Assembly: GCA_965602225.1 (NCBI GenBank)
Contig: CBFCYE010000015.1
Location: 1-62,175 of the forward strand
Direction: 5' to 3'
DNA: 62,175 nt
Source: Tenderia sp965602225
GTDB lineage: Bacteria > Pseudomonadota > Gammaproteobacteria > Tenderiales > Tenderiaceae
In this document: piece by piece, positions 1 through 9,523 of the stretch
Layout of the letters: each line of letters opens with the position of its first letter
How positions within the stretch are numbered: the stretch's first letter is position 1
The notes under the pieces: generated by a model
What the model saw: the letters and a program-made list of their open reading frames with translations, nothing else
What the model was told of the DNA's origin: nothing
Database searches by the model: none
Position numbers and translations under genes: made by a program

Positions 1-603
1 CCGGAGACAAATTTAAAGCTGACTTTGCGGGGCTTGATCGCCTCGCCGAATCAGGCCGAGGCGCGAGCGATTGTGGCTGACCCTTCTGGCAAAGAAAATT
101 TTTATAAAGTGGGTGACAAATTGCCGGGTAATGCCGAGCTGAAGGAAATTCACGCCGACAGAATCGTGATTCAACGAGGTGGTCGTTATGAAACCCTTAA
201 GCTGCCAAAAGACTCATTGGATATGGGGATTGTTTCATCGCTGCCAGCATCTTCTGGGCGGAGGACAAGGACGACTGCCGCGCCGCGCCAATCTTATTCG
301 TTGCGCCAGTACCGTGATACCTTATTAAATAATCCGCAAAAGGTGGCCGATCTTGTCCGTATACAGCCAGCCAACCAGAATGGCCGCTTTGTCGGTTACA
401 AATTGCAGCCAGGCCGTGATGCCAGTTTTCTGACTCGTCATGGCTTGTTGCCTGGCGATGTTGTGACCTCGGTCAATGGCGTGGAGCTGGATAGCCCAGC
501 TAAAGGATTTGGTTTGATAAAGGATTTATCCTCGGCAGACACATTGGATTTGGTGGTTGATCGCAATGGCGTAAAACAGCGTTTTACCCTGCCGGTAAAT
601 TAG
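1..603 (+). CDS. gspC: Type II secretion system protein GspC (5' truncated by window)
   Basis: GspC is the inner-membrane clamp protein that links the T2SS platform to the secretin GspD. The reading frame is already open at base 1, so the N-terminal cytoplasmic and membrane segment lies outside the window. The visible part begins with the HR domain (LRGLIASPN, then DPSG...YKVGD, typical of GspC). A Pro/Ser/Arg-rich linker follows, and then a C-terminal PDZ domain of about 90 residues (GYKLQPG, GLLPGDVVTSVNG) that ends at the stop. It is the first visible gene of the gspC-N operon, with gspD starting 18 bases after its stop. The annotated TTG at 25 is only the first possible start inside the window, not the real start. 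Identity is confident from domain order and neighbours. Confidence 0.93.
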   Translation, partial: PETNLKLTLRGLIASPNQAEARAIVADPSGKENFYKVGDKLPGNAELKEIHADRIVIQRGGRYETLKLPKDSLDMGIVSSLPASSGRRTRTTAAPRQSYSLRQYRDTLLNNPQKVADLVRIQPANQNGRFVGYKLQPGRDASFLTRHGLLPGDVVTSVNGVELDSPAKGFGLIKDLSSADTLDLVVDRNGVKQRFTLPVN

Positions 604-621
604 GAACCATTAGGAAGCTTG

Positions 622-2685
622 ATGAGATTTTTTGTAAAACATTGCGGCAATAATGCGATCACCAGCCGCTGTCGGGTTTGGTTGGCAGCAGCCTTGATTG
701 CAGTGAGTGGGGTTTTTCCTGCTGCGGCCCAAGATGAGGCCGGTATAACCTTTAACCTGAAAGATGCCGAGTTGGGAACCGTCATCGCTACCGTGGCAGA
801 ATTCACTGGCAAAAACTTCATCATCGATCCGCGCGTCAAGGGCAAGGTGACGGTTATTTCTTCTAAGCCTATGAATGCCAACGAGGTCTATCAGACCTTT
901 CTTTCCCTGCTGGATGTGCATAATTTTTCTGCCGTACCCATGGGTAGTGTTATCAAGATCGTACCGTCGGTAAATGCCAAGCAGATTGGCGGTTCCGAGA
1001 TGATGAAGCGGAATGCTCAGGGTGATGAAATGGTCACCCGGGTCATCGAGGTGGAGAATGTCTCTGCGGCACAGTTGGTGCCGATTCTGCGGCCGCTGGT
1101 GCCTCAGCATGGCCACATGGCCGCGTATGCGGCGACTAATGTTTTGATTATCTCCGACTCGGCCTCTAATGTTGATCGTCTGCTTAGTATTATCGGGCGT
1201 ATCGATGTTGCCAGCGCCTCGGACCTTGAGGTAATGCCGCTTAAACACGCCTCGGCTGCCGAGGTGGTGCGCATTCTTGAAAGCCTGCGCCAACAAGATC
1301 AGCGCGCAGCCCCCAAAGGCCAGACATCGGGCAAGGCGGTGTTGGTGGCGGATGAAAGAACCAACAGTATTTTGATCAGTGGTGACAAGTCCGAGCGTCT
1401 GGGTATCCGCGCCATCATTTCTCACCTGGATACACCTCTGGAAACAAGCGGCAATACTCATGTGATTTACCTGCGTAATGCCAAGGCCAAGGAATTGGTG
1501 CCGGTGTTGACCGGGTTGGGCGAAACCTATAAACAGGAAAAGACGGCGGTTGGTGGTGGTAAGGCCACCGCACAGGCTAACCGTTCACCTATCACCATCC
1601 AGGCCCATGAAGCCACCAATGCCTTGGTGATCACCTCGCCGCCAGATCTATTTCGTTCCTTGCAGGGGGTGATCAACAAGTTGGATGTGCGTCGTGCCCA
1701 GGTGTTGGTTGAGGCCGTGATCGCCGAAGTTAATGATGACAGAACTGCAGAGCTTGGGGTGAGCTGGTTTGTTGATGGCTCGCCGGATGGCAAGGGGCCG
1801 ATCGTTGGAACGAATTTCAAAGATGACTTCAGTGCTGCCGGGGCCATGGGGAGTTTCCGTGGCGGCAATATCCCGCCCATCCCTACGCCTATCAGCTTTC
1901 TAGGTTTGGGGCGTTTTAATAGTGGCACTACAGATTTTGCTGCGCTGATCAATGCCATCCAGGGCGACAGCCGTACTAATGTACTGTCCAAACCTAATAT
2001 CATGACGCTTGATAATGAAGAGGCTGAGATTATCGTTGGCCAGGAAGTGCCGTTCCGAACTGGAAGTTATACCAGTACCGGTGATTCTGGTTCGCCTACC
2101 AATCCGTTCACCACCATCAATCGTGAAAATGTCGGTATTACCCTTAAGGTCAAGCCACAGATCAATGAAGGCAATGCCGTCAAGCTCGATATCGAACAAA
2201 AGGTCGATAGCGTGGCGCCTTCAAATAAAGCGGCGGCGGATCTGATAACAAATACACGTTCTATAAAGACCAGTGTGTTGGTGGATGACGGCGGTACCAT
2301 CGTGCTTGGTGGTCTGATTCAGGATGATGTGGTGGAATCGGTGCAGAAGGTGCCACTGCTGGGCGATATCCCATTTCTCGGCGCCTTGTTTCGCAACAAG
2401 AGTACCTCCAAGATTAAAAAGAACCTGCTGGTGTTTATCCACCCTACGATCGTTCGAGATGCAGCAACCGCCACCCGGATCACCTCGGGCAAATATGATT
2501 ACATCCGGGCTGAGCAGCTGCGCTTCAATGAAAAGGGTGTGATGATGGTTGATGATGCTGATCTACCGTTGCTGCCGGAATACCTGGAGCTACCGCCGCC
2601 CTATGAACCAGCACAAACCAGTACGCCTCAGGCCGAGGTGGAGCCAATGGTTCAACTAATCGAAACCAGTGGCGATGGCCAGTGA
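622..2685 (+). CDS. gspD: Type II secretion secretin GspD
   Basis: GspD is the outer-membrane secretin, a multimeric gated channel through which folded substrates leave the periplasm. The product is about 687 residues, the usual length. A Sec signal peptide is visible (hydrophobic WLAAALIAVSGVFPAAA). It is followed by the N0 domain (FNLKDAELGTVIATVAE, NFIIDPRVKGKVTV) and the repeated N1-N3 ring domains, each carrying the TNxLIIS-like signature. The C-terminal secretin core ends in the classical VPLLGDIPFLGALFR signature. A short tail rich in Pro/Glu may be the pilotin-binding S-domain; no pilotin gene was seen nearby. The ATG at 622 is preferred over the in-frame TTG at 619. The gene overlaps the start of gspE. 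Confidence 0.97.
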   Translation: MRFFVKHCGNNAITSRCRVWLAAALIAVSGVFPAAAQDEAGITFNLKDAELGTVIATVAEFTGKNFIIDPRVKGKVTVISSKPMNANEVYQTFLSLLDVHNFSAVPMGSVIKIVPSVNAKQIGGSEMMKRNAQGDEMVTRVIEVENVSAAQLVPILRPLVPQHGHMAAYAATNVLIISDSASNVDRLLSIIGRIDVASASDLEVMPLKHASAAEVVRILESLRQQDQRAAPKGQTSGKAVLVADERTNSILISGDKSERLGIRAIISHLDTPLETSGNTHVIYLRNAKAKELVPVLTGLGETYKQEKTAVGGGKATAQANRSPITIQAHEATNALVITSPPDLFRSLQGVINKLDVRRAQVLVEAVIAEVNDDRTAELGVSWFVDGSPDGKGPIVGTNFKDDFSAAGAMGSFRGGNIPPIPTPISFLGLGRFNSGTTDFAALINAIQGDSRTNVLSKPNIMTLDNEEAEIIVGQEVPFRTGSYTSTGDSGSPTNPFTTINRENVGITLKVKPQINEGNAVKLDIEQKVDSVAPSNKAAADLITNTRSIKTSVLVDDGGTIVLGGLIQDDVVESVQKVPLLGDIPFLGALFRNKSTSKIKKNLLVFIHPTIVRDAATATRITSGKYDYIRAEQLRFNEKGVMMVDDADLPLLPEYLELPPPYEPAQTSTPQAEVEPMVQLIETSGDGQ

Positions 2686-4195
2686 TCCACAGGCTGTAGC
2701 CGCAGCACCTCAAGAAGCCCTCGAACTGAAGCGCCTGCCGTTTGGCTTTGCCAAGCGGCATGGCGTGCTGTTGTCGGCGCTGACTTCTGAAGCGGCTCAA
2801 TTGCAATGTCGTGAGACCGTTTCCAGTCGGACGCTGGCCGAGCTGCGTCGCTATTTCGGTCTGCCACTCAAGCTTGAGCTGATGGCCGACAGCGTCTTTG
2901 ACCAGCTGTTGCAATCAAGCTATGAGAGCGGCTCTGCCGAGGCCTATGAAATGATGGGTGGTATGGGCGATGAGGATGATATGTCTGCCATCGCCATGGC
3001 CCTGGATGAGCCGGAAGACCTGCTCGAAAGTGAAGACGATGCGCCCATCATTCGCCTGCTTAATGCCGTGCTGACTCAGGCGATCAAGGAGGGTGCCTCG
3101 GATATCCATCTCGATACCTTCGAGGGCCGGATGGTGGTGCGCTTTCGTGTTGATGGCGTTCTACGCGAGGTGCTGGAACCCAACCGTCAATTGGCGCCGC
3201 TGTTGGTGTCACGTCTCAAGGTCATGGCTAGGCTTGATATCGCCGAAAAACGCCTGCCTCAGGATGGTCGTATTTCGTTGCGCATCGCCGGTCGTCCGGT
3301 GGATGTGCGCGTCTCAACCCTACCTGTGGGGCAGGGCGGTGAACGAGTGGTGCTGCGTCTGCTGGACAAACAGGCCGGTCGTCTTAATCTCGAACATCTG
3401 GGTATGGAGGCTGGCGCCATGGCGGGCGTGGATAAACTGCTCAACCGCCCCCACGGCATTATCCTTGTTACCGGCCCGACCGGTTCAGGTAAGACCACCA
3501 CCCTATATGCTGGCCTGGCCCGGCTCAATGATTCCAAACGCAACATCATGACGGTAGAAGACCCGATCGAGTACTACATCGACGGCATCTCCCAGACGGC
3601 GGTCAGTGCCAAGGTGGATATGACCTTCGCCCGCGGTCTGCGTGCCATCCTGCGTCAGGACCCGGACGTGGTGATGGTGGGCGAGATTCGTGACCTGGAA
3701 ACCGCCGAGATTGCGGTGCAGGCCTCACTCACTGGTCACATGGTGTTGTCGACCCTGCATACCAATACCGCCGTCGGTGCCGTTACTCGCCTGCGTGATA
3801 TGGGGGTCGAACCGTTCCTGCTGTCATCGAGTCTGATCGGGGTGCTGGCCCAGCGGCTGGTGCGTCTGCTCTGCCCGCATTGCAAAGCGCCCGATCCCGC
3901 CTCTGAATCGGAATGTGAAAGTTTTGGCTGGGACAAGGCCAAGCCACCGACGATCCACCGTGCCAAGGGCTGCCCTGAGTGTAAACAGGTCGGTTACGTT
4001 GGCCGTACCGGTATCTATGAGCTGGTGATTATCGATGAAGCGCTGCAAAGCATGATCCACGATGGTGCCAGTGAGCAGGAGATGGAGCGCCATGCCCGTC
4101 AGGCCACCGCCGGTATTCGTGATGATGGTCTGCGGCGGGTGTTGGCGGGTGATACTTCGTTAGAGGAAGTGTTGCGCGTTACACGAGAGGGTTAG
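2675..4195 (+). CDS. gspE: Type II secretion ATPase GspE
   Basis: GspE is the cytoplasmic hexameric ATPase that powers pseudopilus assembly, docking on GspL and GspF. The protein is about 506 residues. An N-terminal GspE/PilB domain (about 1-115) precedes the ATPase core, with Walker A GPTGSGKTTT near residue 267, an Asp box, Walker B (VVMVGEIRD) near 331 and a His box. The GspE-type four-cysteine zinc motif is intact as CPHC near residue 399 and CPEC near 432. The start overlaps the end of gspD, implying translational coupling. An in-frame GTG at 2669 is an alternative start; the ATG at 2675 is preferred, though no strong Shine-Dalgarno is seen for either. Confidence 0.97.
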   Translation: MASDPQAVAAAPQEALELKRLPFGFAKRHGVLLSALTSEAAQLQCRETVSSRTLAELRRYFGLPLKLELMADSVFDQLLQSSYESGSAEAYEMMGGMGDEDDMSAIAMALDEPEDLLESEDDAPIIRLLNAVLTQAIKEGASDIHLDTFEGRMVVRFRVDGVLREVLEPNRQLAPLLVSRLKVMARLDIAEKRLPQDGRISLRIAGRPVDVRVSTLPVGQGGERVVLRLLDKQAGRLNLEHLGMEAGAMAGVDKLLNRPHGIILVTGPTGSGKTTTLYAGLARLNDSKRNIMTVEDPIEYYIDGISQTAVSAKVDMTFARGLRAILRQDPDVVMVGEIRDLETAEIAVQASLTGHMVLSTLHTNTAVGAVTRLRDMGVEPFLLSSSLIGVLAQRLVRLLCPHCKAPDPASESECESFGWDKAKPPTIHRAKGCPECKQVGYVGRTGIYELVIIDEALQSMIHDGASEQEMERHARQATAGIRDDGLRRVLAGDTSLEEVLRVTREG

Positions 4196-4200
4196 CCTGA

Positions 4201-5418
4201 ATGTCTGCCTTTGAATACAAAGCACTGGACGGCGCTGGCAAGCAGCACAAAGGTGTGCTCGAGGCCGACACCCCGCGCCAGATCCGGCAACAACTGCGTG
4301 ACAAGGGCTGGACACCGCTGGCGGTGGTCGAGGTAAGACAGGGCGAGGCCAAACAGCGTCAGTCGTTTAGCCTGATTAAAGCGGGGCTTACGCCGGCTGA
4401 CCTGTCCTTGATTACCCGCCAGTTGGCGACATTGGTACAGTCCGGCACGCCGATTGATGAGGCCTTGCAGGCGTTGTCGCGCCAGAGTGAAAAGCCACGT
4501 CTGGCAAATATGTTGCTGGCGGTGCGTTCCAAGGTCAAAGAAGGCCACCCGCTGGCCGCCGCGATGGCCGATTTCCCCCATGCCTTTGACGATCTCTATC
4601 GCGCTACCGTTGATGCGGGCGAGCAGTCCGGTCACCTTGATGCTGTGCTGGAGCGACTGGCTGATTACACCGAAAACCGTCATGCGTTACGGCAGAAATT
4701 CCAACTAGCGTTGATCTATCCAGTGCTGATCGCTTTGGTAGCGGTGGTAGTAGTGGTGGGCCTGGTTGGTTTTGTAGTGCCAAAGGTGGTGGCAGTGTTC
4801 GATGGTATGGGGCAAGAACTGCCACTGCTGACACAGGGGCTGATTGGCCTGAGTGATTTCCTGCAAAACAACTGGATATTGTTGTTGGGCTTTATTTTTA
4901 TTACCACGATGACGACTGGCTGGTTGTTGCGCCGTGAGGGGCCTAAGCGCCAGTTTCACAAGCTGTTGTTACATTTGCCGTTGGTTTCACGGCTGGTGCG
5001 CGGCATGAATACGGCCCGGTTTGCCCGCACCTTTAGCATTCTCGCCAGTAGTGGCGTGCCAGTGCTGGAGGCAATGCGCATTGCGGCCGAGGTGGTCACC
5101 AATCTGCCAATGCGATCAGCGGTGGACGAGGCGGCGCGCCGGGTACGCGAGGGCATGGCGATTAACAAGGCATTGGACAATAGCGGTTATTTTCCGCCCA
5201 TGACGGTACATCTGATCGCCAGTGGCGAGGCCAGCGGTAACCTCGACGAAATGTTGGAGCGTTCCGCTACGGCTCAGGAACGAGAGATGGAAACCCTGCT
5301 CGGTGTGCTGATGGGCTTTTTTGAGCCAATGATGATTTTGTTTATGGGCGGTACGGTGCTGGTGATCGTGCTGGCGATCCTGCTGCCAATTTTTGATTTG
5401 AACCAATTAGTGAAATAG
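4201..5418 (+). CDS. gspF: Type II secretion inner-membrane platform protein GspF
   Basis: GspF is the polytopic platform protein of the T2SS, working with GspE and GspL to add pseudopilins. At 405 residues it has the standard length. It opens with the FEYKALDGAGKQHKG signature and contains two homologous T2SSF helical domains (about 70-190 and 275-395). Hydrophobic segments lie near 168-198, 222-242 and 370-397. The repeat signature DAGEQSGHLD in the first half matches ASGEASGNLDE in the second. It starts five bases after the gspE stop, with a purine-rich ribosome site inside the end of gspE. Confidence 0.96.
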   Translation: MSAFEYKALDGAGKQHKGVLEADTPRQIRQQLRDKGWTPLAVVEVRQGEAKQRQSFSLIKAGLTPADLSLITRQLATLVQSGTPIDEALQALSRQSEKPRLANMLLAVRSKVKEGHPLAAAMADFPHAFDDLYRATVDAGEQSGHLDAVLERLADYTENRHALRQKFQLALIYPVLIALVAVVVVVGLVGFVVPKVVAVFDGMGQELPLLTQGLIGLSDFLQNNWILLLGFIFITTMTTGWLLRREGPKRQFHKLLLHLPLVSRLVRGMNTARFARTFSILASSGVPVLEAMRIAAEVVTNLPMRSAVDEAARRVREGMAINKALDNSGYFPPMTVHLIASGEASGNLDEMLERSATAQEREMETLLGVLMGFFEPMMILFMGGTVLVIVLAILLPIFDLNQLVK

Positions 5419-5426
5419 GAAGGACA

Positions 5427-5861
5427 ATGAACAAGGCAAAGTTACAGCGCAAACAAGGCGGTTTCACCTTGATCGAGGTCATGGTGGTGGTGGTTATCCT
5501 CGGCATCCTGGCGGCCTTTATCGTGCCGAAAATTATGGACCGCCCTGATGCGGCCCGCATCGCCAAGGCCAAGTCAGACATCGGCGCCATCGAAAGCGCC
5601 CTGTCGCTGTATAGGCTCGACAATCACCGCTATCCCAGCACCGATTTTGGCCTGGAGGCATTGGTGGACAAACCTACTGACGCACCGGCCTGGAAAGAGG
5701 GTGGCTACCTGCAGCGCATGCCGGTTGATCCCTGGGGCAAGCCTTATCAGTATCTCAATCCGGGCATCCACGGCAGCATTGATATCTTCAGCTATGGCGC
5801 CGATGGTGCGGATGGTGGTGAAGGTGCCAACGCCGATATCGGCAACTGGAATATTCAATAA
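5427..5861 (+). CDS. gspG: Major pseudopilin GspG
   Basis: GspG is the main subunit of the T2SS pseudopilus. The 144-residue protein has a short basic leader ending in Gly, followed by the prepilin signature GGFTLIEVMVVVVILGILA with Glu at position +5. That site is cleaved and N-methylated by a prepilin peptidase, which is not encoded in this window. The C-terminal globular part has the T2SSG layout (YRLDNHRYPS, DPWGKPYQYLNPG, DGADGG), including the acidic loop expected for calcium binding in this family. The start is supported by an AGGAAGGA ribosome site directly upstream. Confidence 0.97.
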   Translation: MNKAKLQRKQGGFTLIEVMVVVVILGILAAFIVPKIMDRPDAARIAKAKSDIGAIESALSLYRLDNHRYPSTDFGLEALVDKPTDAPAWKEGGYLQRMPVDPWGKPYQYLNPGIHGSIDIFSYGADGADGGEGANADIGNWNIQ

Positions 5862-5867
5862 AACGGT

Positions 5868-6383
5868 ATGAGTTTGCCACGGCAGCGACACCATCAGCGG
5901 GGTTTTACCATCCTCGAACTGCTGGTGGTATTGCTGATCATCGGCATTGTGGTCAGCATGGCGACCCTGGCGGTGGGCGGCAACGAGGCCAGAGCCTTGA
6001 AAGATGAAGCGCAACGACTGACCGCTCTGATTGATCTGGCTACCCAGGAATCGGTGCTCAATAGTCGCGAGATGGCGCTGGAGCTCGATCAGGATAGTTA
6101 TCAGTTTCTTGCTTACGTTGAAGAGGAGTGGCTGCCGCTGGCCGAGGTGGATGAGTTTCGTCTGCGCGAACTGCCGCCGGGGATCACGCTGATCAGCGAG
6201 GTGGAAGGTCAGTTAGCCGCAGAAGATCGCTTTGGTGAAACCGAGGCCAGTCGGGTCTGGATTATGTCCAGCGGTGAGGTCAGCCCTTTCGCCATCACTC
6301 TGAAGCTTGAAGGTGGCCCGTATTATCAGCTTGAGGGTGACATGATGGGTGGCCTCAAGCTCGAAGGGCCGTTGGAAAAATGA
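5868..6383 (+). CDS. gspH: Minor pseudopilin GspH
   Basis: GspH is a minor pseudopilin at the tip of the T2SS pseudopilus. The 171-residue product carries a class III leader and prepilin signature (RGFTILELLVVLLIIGIVVS) with the conserved Glu+5. A divergent beta-rich domain follows. Identity rests on the prepilin N-terminus and on its position between gspG and gspI; the globular half is poorly conserved in this family. It overlaps gspI by four bases (ATGA). Confidence 0.92.
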   Translation: MSLPRQRHHQRGFTILELLVVLLIIGIVVSMATLAVGGNEARALKDEAQRLTALIDLATQESVLNSREMALELDQDSYQFLAYVEEEWLPLAEVDEFRLRELPPGITLISEVEGQLAAEDRFGETEASRVWIMSSGEVSPFAITLKLEGGPYYQLEGDMMGGLKLEGPLEK

Positions 6384-6757
6384 TCAGGCGCGGCAAACAG
6401 CAACAGGGTTTTACCTTGCTTGAGGTGCTAATCGCCCTGGCGGTGTTGGCCATTGCCTTGGCCGCGGCGATCAAGGCCGTTACCAGCCATGTCTCCAACC
6501 TTGTCTATCTCAAAGAGCGCTCTATGGCCCACTGGGTTGGCCTGAACGCCCTGACAGAGTTGCGCATCAGCGGCCAGCGGCCTAGTTCCGGTGAGATCAA
6601 GGGTGATGAGAGCATGGCCGGGCGCGAGTTTCGCTGGGTGATTAAGGTGACAAAGACTGAAGGCGGTGATGTTGATCGGGTTGATCTCACGGTAACCACT
6701 GCCGATGATGATGAGCGGCCGCTGTCCACCATGGTCGCCTACGTGGGTACGCCGTGA
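6380..6757 (+). CDS. gspI: Minor pseudopilin GspI
   Basis: GspI nucleates the GspI-J-K tip complex that starts pseudopilus assembly. This 125-residue protein has the prepilin signature QGFTLLEVLIALAVLAIAL with Glu+5, followed by a small T2SSI domain (SMAHWVGLNALTELR is typical). The start codon overlaps the gspH stop and the stop overlaps the gspJ start, so translation of H-I-J is probably coupled. Confidence 0.94.
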   Translation: MIRRGKQQQGFTLLEVLIALAVLAIALAAAIKAVTSHVSNLVYLKERSMAHWVGLNALTELRISGQRPSSGEIKGDESMAGREFRWVIKVTKTEGGDVDRVDLTVTTADDDERPLSTMVAYVGTP

Positions 6758-7371
6758 TGGTGTGTTTACGACAAAAAGGTTTCACCCTGTTGGAGCTGGT
6801 GATTGCCATCGGCATCTTCGCCCTGATGTCGGCGATGGCCTATGGTGGCCTGAATTCGGTAATGAATACCCGTGCCCATGCCGACGCCCATGCCGATCGA
6901 CTGGCGCAGCTGCAAAAGGCCTTTTTGATTATTGGGCGCGACATTGAACAGAGCATCGAGCGGCCGGTGCGCGATAACTATGCCGATGAGTTGCCAGCGA
7001 TTAGCGGCGGTGGTTATGGCAGTTCGATCCTAGGGCTGACTCGTTCTGGTCGTGCCAATCCCATGGCCTTGCCACGCAGCCATCTGCAGCGGGTTGGTTA
7101 CGAGGTGCAGGAAGACCAGCTATTGAGAAAGGTCTGGCCGGTGCTGGATCGGGCTCTCGATACCGTACCGTATGAGGGGGTGATGCTTGAAGGCATTAAG
7201 GCGGTAGATCTGCGTTTCATGAATGCGGACAAGCAGTGGCAGACCCAATGGCCAGAGCCTAGTTTAGCTGGAACATTACCGCCGCCGGCCATGCCGCGGG
7301 CAGTGGAGATTACCCTCGACCTGGAAGACTGGGGCCGGATCCGCAGAATATTCGAGGTGGTGGGTTCGTGA
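6757..7371 (+). CDS. gspJ: Minor pseudopilin GspJ
   Basis: GspJ is a minor pseudopilin of the tip complex. It has a short leader, the prepilin signature KGFTLLELVIAIGIFALMSA with Glu+5, and a C-terminal T2SSJ domain (LTRSGRANP, RVGYEVQED, MPRAVEITLDLEDWG) typical of the family. The ATG at 6757 overlaps the gspI stop (TGATG). An in-frame GTG one codon earlier is possible. About 204 residues, the usual size. Confidence 0.94.
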   Translation: MVCLRQKGFTLLELVIAIGIFALMSAMAYGGLNSVMNTRAHADAHADRLAQLQKAFLIIGRDIEQSIERPVRDNYADELPAISGGGYGSSILGLTRSGRANPMALPRSHLQRVGYEVQEDQLLRKVWPVLDRALDTVPYEGVMLEGIKAVDLRFMNADKQWQTQWPEPSLAGTLPPPAMPRAVEITLDLEDWGRIRRIFEVVGS

Positions 7372-8324
7372 GAAAACAACTGCCAAAACAACAACAGGGC
7401 GTGGCCCTGATCACCGCAGTGTTGATTGTTGCCCTGGTGACGGCGGCGGCGGTGGCGATGGCCTCAAGGCAGCAGCTCGATATACGCCGCAGCGCCAATA
7501 TTTTTAATAACGATATCGCCTATCAGTTTGCCCTGGGGGCGGAAGACTATGCCCGTAATGTGCTGGAGTGGGATGTCACCAAGGCTGGCAGCACTACCGA
7601 CCATCTGGGCGAGGACTGGGCGCAGGAGGTGGCGGTGCCGGTAGAGGGGGCGATGTTGACGGGGTCTGTAAAGGATCTGAATGGGCGCATCAATCTCAAT
7701 AGTCTGCTCGATGGCAATGGCGCGCGGAATGCGGTGATGGTGAAACGTTTTGAGCGACTGTTGCGCCTGCTCGACCTGAACCAGGAGATCGCTGAGGCGG
7801 TAATTGATTGGGTAGATAATGAGGGCATTGATCCCACGGGCTTAGGTGGCGCTGAGGATGATTATTATATGTTGCAGACCCCGCCCTATCGAACACCTCA
7901 TGGGATGATGGCCAGCAGCAGCGAGTTGTTGCTGGTTAAAGGGGTGGACTATGAGGGTTATCAGAAGTTGGCGCCGTTTGTTACCGCCCTGCCTGAGCGT
8001 GACACCAAGATCAACGTCAATACGGCAGCGGCCGAGGTATTGGCATCACTGGCCGATAATATGGCCATCGCCGATGGCGAGGCCTTGATAGCAGCGCGCC
8101 CTGAGGATGGTTTTGCTAACATAGCGGACGTTGTTGGTCATAGTGTTTTAGTGAATCATCAAATTCCTCAGAATGAGCAAGATTCGCTGGCTGTTAAAAG
8201 CAGTTATTTTCTGGTGGATGCCATGGCCGAGTTTGACGAATCTATCGCCCAGTTGCACAGTTTGGTGCATCGTAACGATACTGGTGGTGTGCGGGTGGTA
8301 ATGCGTAGTCGGGGAGCCTATTAA
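7368..8324 (+). CDS. gspK: Minor pseudopilin GspK
   Basis: GspK caps the pseudopilus tip. The 318-residue length fits GspK, which is much larger than the other minor pseudopilins. The N-terminus (QQGVALITAVLIVALVTAAA) is a prepilin-type segment that lacks the +5 Glu, as is characteristic of GspK. The body contains the family motifs DLNGRINLNSL, AVIDWVDNEG and the helix-hairpin-like INVNTAAAEVLASL. The start is a GTG in a GTGA overlap with the gspJ stop. Confidence 0.95.
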   Translation: MRKQLPKQQQGVALITAVLIVALVTAAAVAMASRQQLDIRRSANIFNNDIAYQFALGAEDYARNVLEWDVTKAGSTTDHLGEDWAQEVAVPVEGAMLTGSVKDLNGRINLNSLLDGNGARNAVMVKRFERLLRLLDLNQEIAEAVIDWVDNEGIDPTGLGGAEDDYYMLQTPPYRTPHGMMASSSELLLVKGVDYEGYQKLAPFVTALPERDTKINVNTAAAEVLASLADNMAIADGEALIAARPEDGFANIADVVGHSVLVNHQIPQNEQDSLAVKSSYFLVDAMAEFDESIAQLHSLVHRNDTGGVRVVMRSRGAY

Positions 8325-9523
8325 TGCCAATGTTTATCTATCTTGAATCGGCCGAATCTGCCAGCTGGGTCAAACTGGCGGCCGATGGCGTGGTCAAGGC
8401 GCAGGGTCAGGGGCCGCTGGCCGAGATCGACAGTGCTGGCGAGCGCGTTATCGTGCTAGTGCCGGGTGAAGATGTATTGCTGTGTCAGGCCGAGGTGCCG
8501 GGACAAAAGCGCCGTCTATTGGCCCAGGCCGTGCCCTATGCGCTGGAAGAGCAGTTGATCGATGATGTCGAGGCGCAGCACTTTGCCCTGGGAGCTATGA
8601 GTGGCGATCGGGCCAATGTCGCGGTGGTCAGTCATGAAAAGATGCAGCAGTGGCTGGCGCTGTTAGAGCAGGCCGGCATCGAGGCGGACCAGATGGTTGC
8701 CGATGTTTTAAGCCTGCCATTGCCGGAAAACAGCTGGCAGTTATTGCAGTTCAATAATCGCCTGTTGTTGCGCAGTGGCGAACAGAGCGGCATGGCCCTG
8801 GATGCCGATACCGCCGCCTTTAGTCTCAAGGCCCTGCTGGCCGAAGCCGGTGAGGCAAGGCCTGCCCGTATCAACTGCCAGGCTTTTGCCGGGGCAGGGC
8901 TTGCTTTGCATGAGCTGGGGGTGGAGCTGGAGGTTGAAGCCGCTAGCGGTCTGCCGGTCTTGGTTATGGCGGCGGCCTATAAAGAGCAAGAGGCGATTAA
9001 TCTGCTGCAAGGCCAGTACAGTCGGCGCGAAAGAATCAGTAAATATTGGCGCCCCTGGCGGGCGGCAGCGGCCCTGCTGGCGGTGTTTGTGGTGGTGCAG
9101 TTTGCCAGCGGCATTGTCGATCAGCAGCGTCTGGCGGCAGAAAAGACGGCGCTGCTGGCCGGGATCGAACAGGTTTATCGTCAGGCCTTCCCCGAGGCGC
9201 GCAAGGTGGTCAACGCCAAGCTGCAAATGGAACGTGCCCTCAAGTCAATGCGCGGTGGCAGTGCTAGCGGCGGTGATGGTTTTACCACGCTGTTGGCCCA
9301 GGCCGGTGAAGAATTCAAACAGACTGCCAGCCTGAACATACAACGCCTCAGTTACAAGAATGGCCAGCTCGACGTGGCGCTGTTTATCGCGGATCTGCAG
9401 CAGCTGGATCAGTTGAAGCAGCGGCTGGTGGACAAGGCTCGCATGCAGGTGGAGATTCAGTCGGCCACCGCCAAGGATGACCGGGTTGAGGCGCGTCTGA
9501 GAATTAAAGGGGCAGCATCATGA
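8324..9523 (+). CDS. gspL: Type II secretion protein GspL
   Basis: GspL is a bitopic inner-membrane protein whose cytoplasmic actin-like domain recruits GspE and whose periplasmic domain binds GspM. The 399-residue product has a cytoplasmic domain (about 1-240; LVPGEDVLLCQAEVPGQ, AVPYALEEQL are typical). One membrane segment lies near residues 247-263 (AAALLAVFVVVQFASGI), and a ferredoxin-like periplasmic domain follows. The start overlaps the gspK stop (TAATG). It overlaps gspM by four bases. Confidence 0.95.
   Translation: MPMFIYLESAESASWVKLAADGVVKAQGQGPLAEIDSAGERVIVLVPGEDVLLCQAEVPGQKRRLLAQAVPYALEEQLIDDVEAQHFALGAMSGDRANVAVVSHEKMQQWLALLEQAGIEADQMVADVLSLPLPENSWQLLQFNNRLLLRSGEQSGMALDADTAAFSLKALLAEAGEARPARINCQAFAGAGLALHELGVELEVEAASGLPVLVMAAAYKEQEAINLLQGQYSRRERISKYWRPWRAAAALLAVFVVVQFASGIVDQQRLAAEKTALLAGIEQVYRQAFPEARKVVNAKLQMERALKSMRGGSASGGDGFTTLLAQAGEEFKQTASLNIQRLSYKNGQLDVALFIADLQQLDQLKQRLVDKARMQVEIQSATAKDDRVEARLRIKGAAS

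Noticed and set aside
610..1461. Long minus-strand frame of 283 codons opposite gspD
   Set aside because: It lies wholly inside gspD, has no recognisable domain and a composition typical of an antisense shadow.
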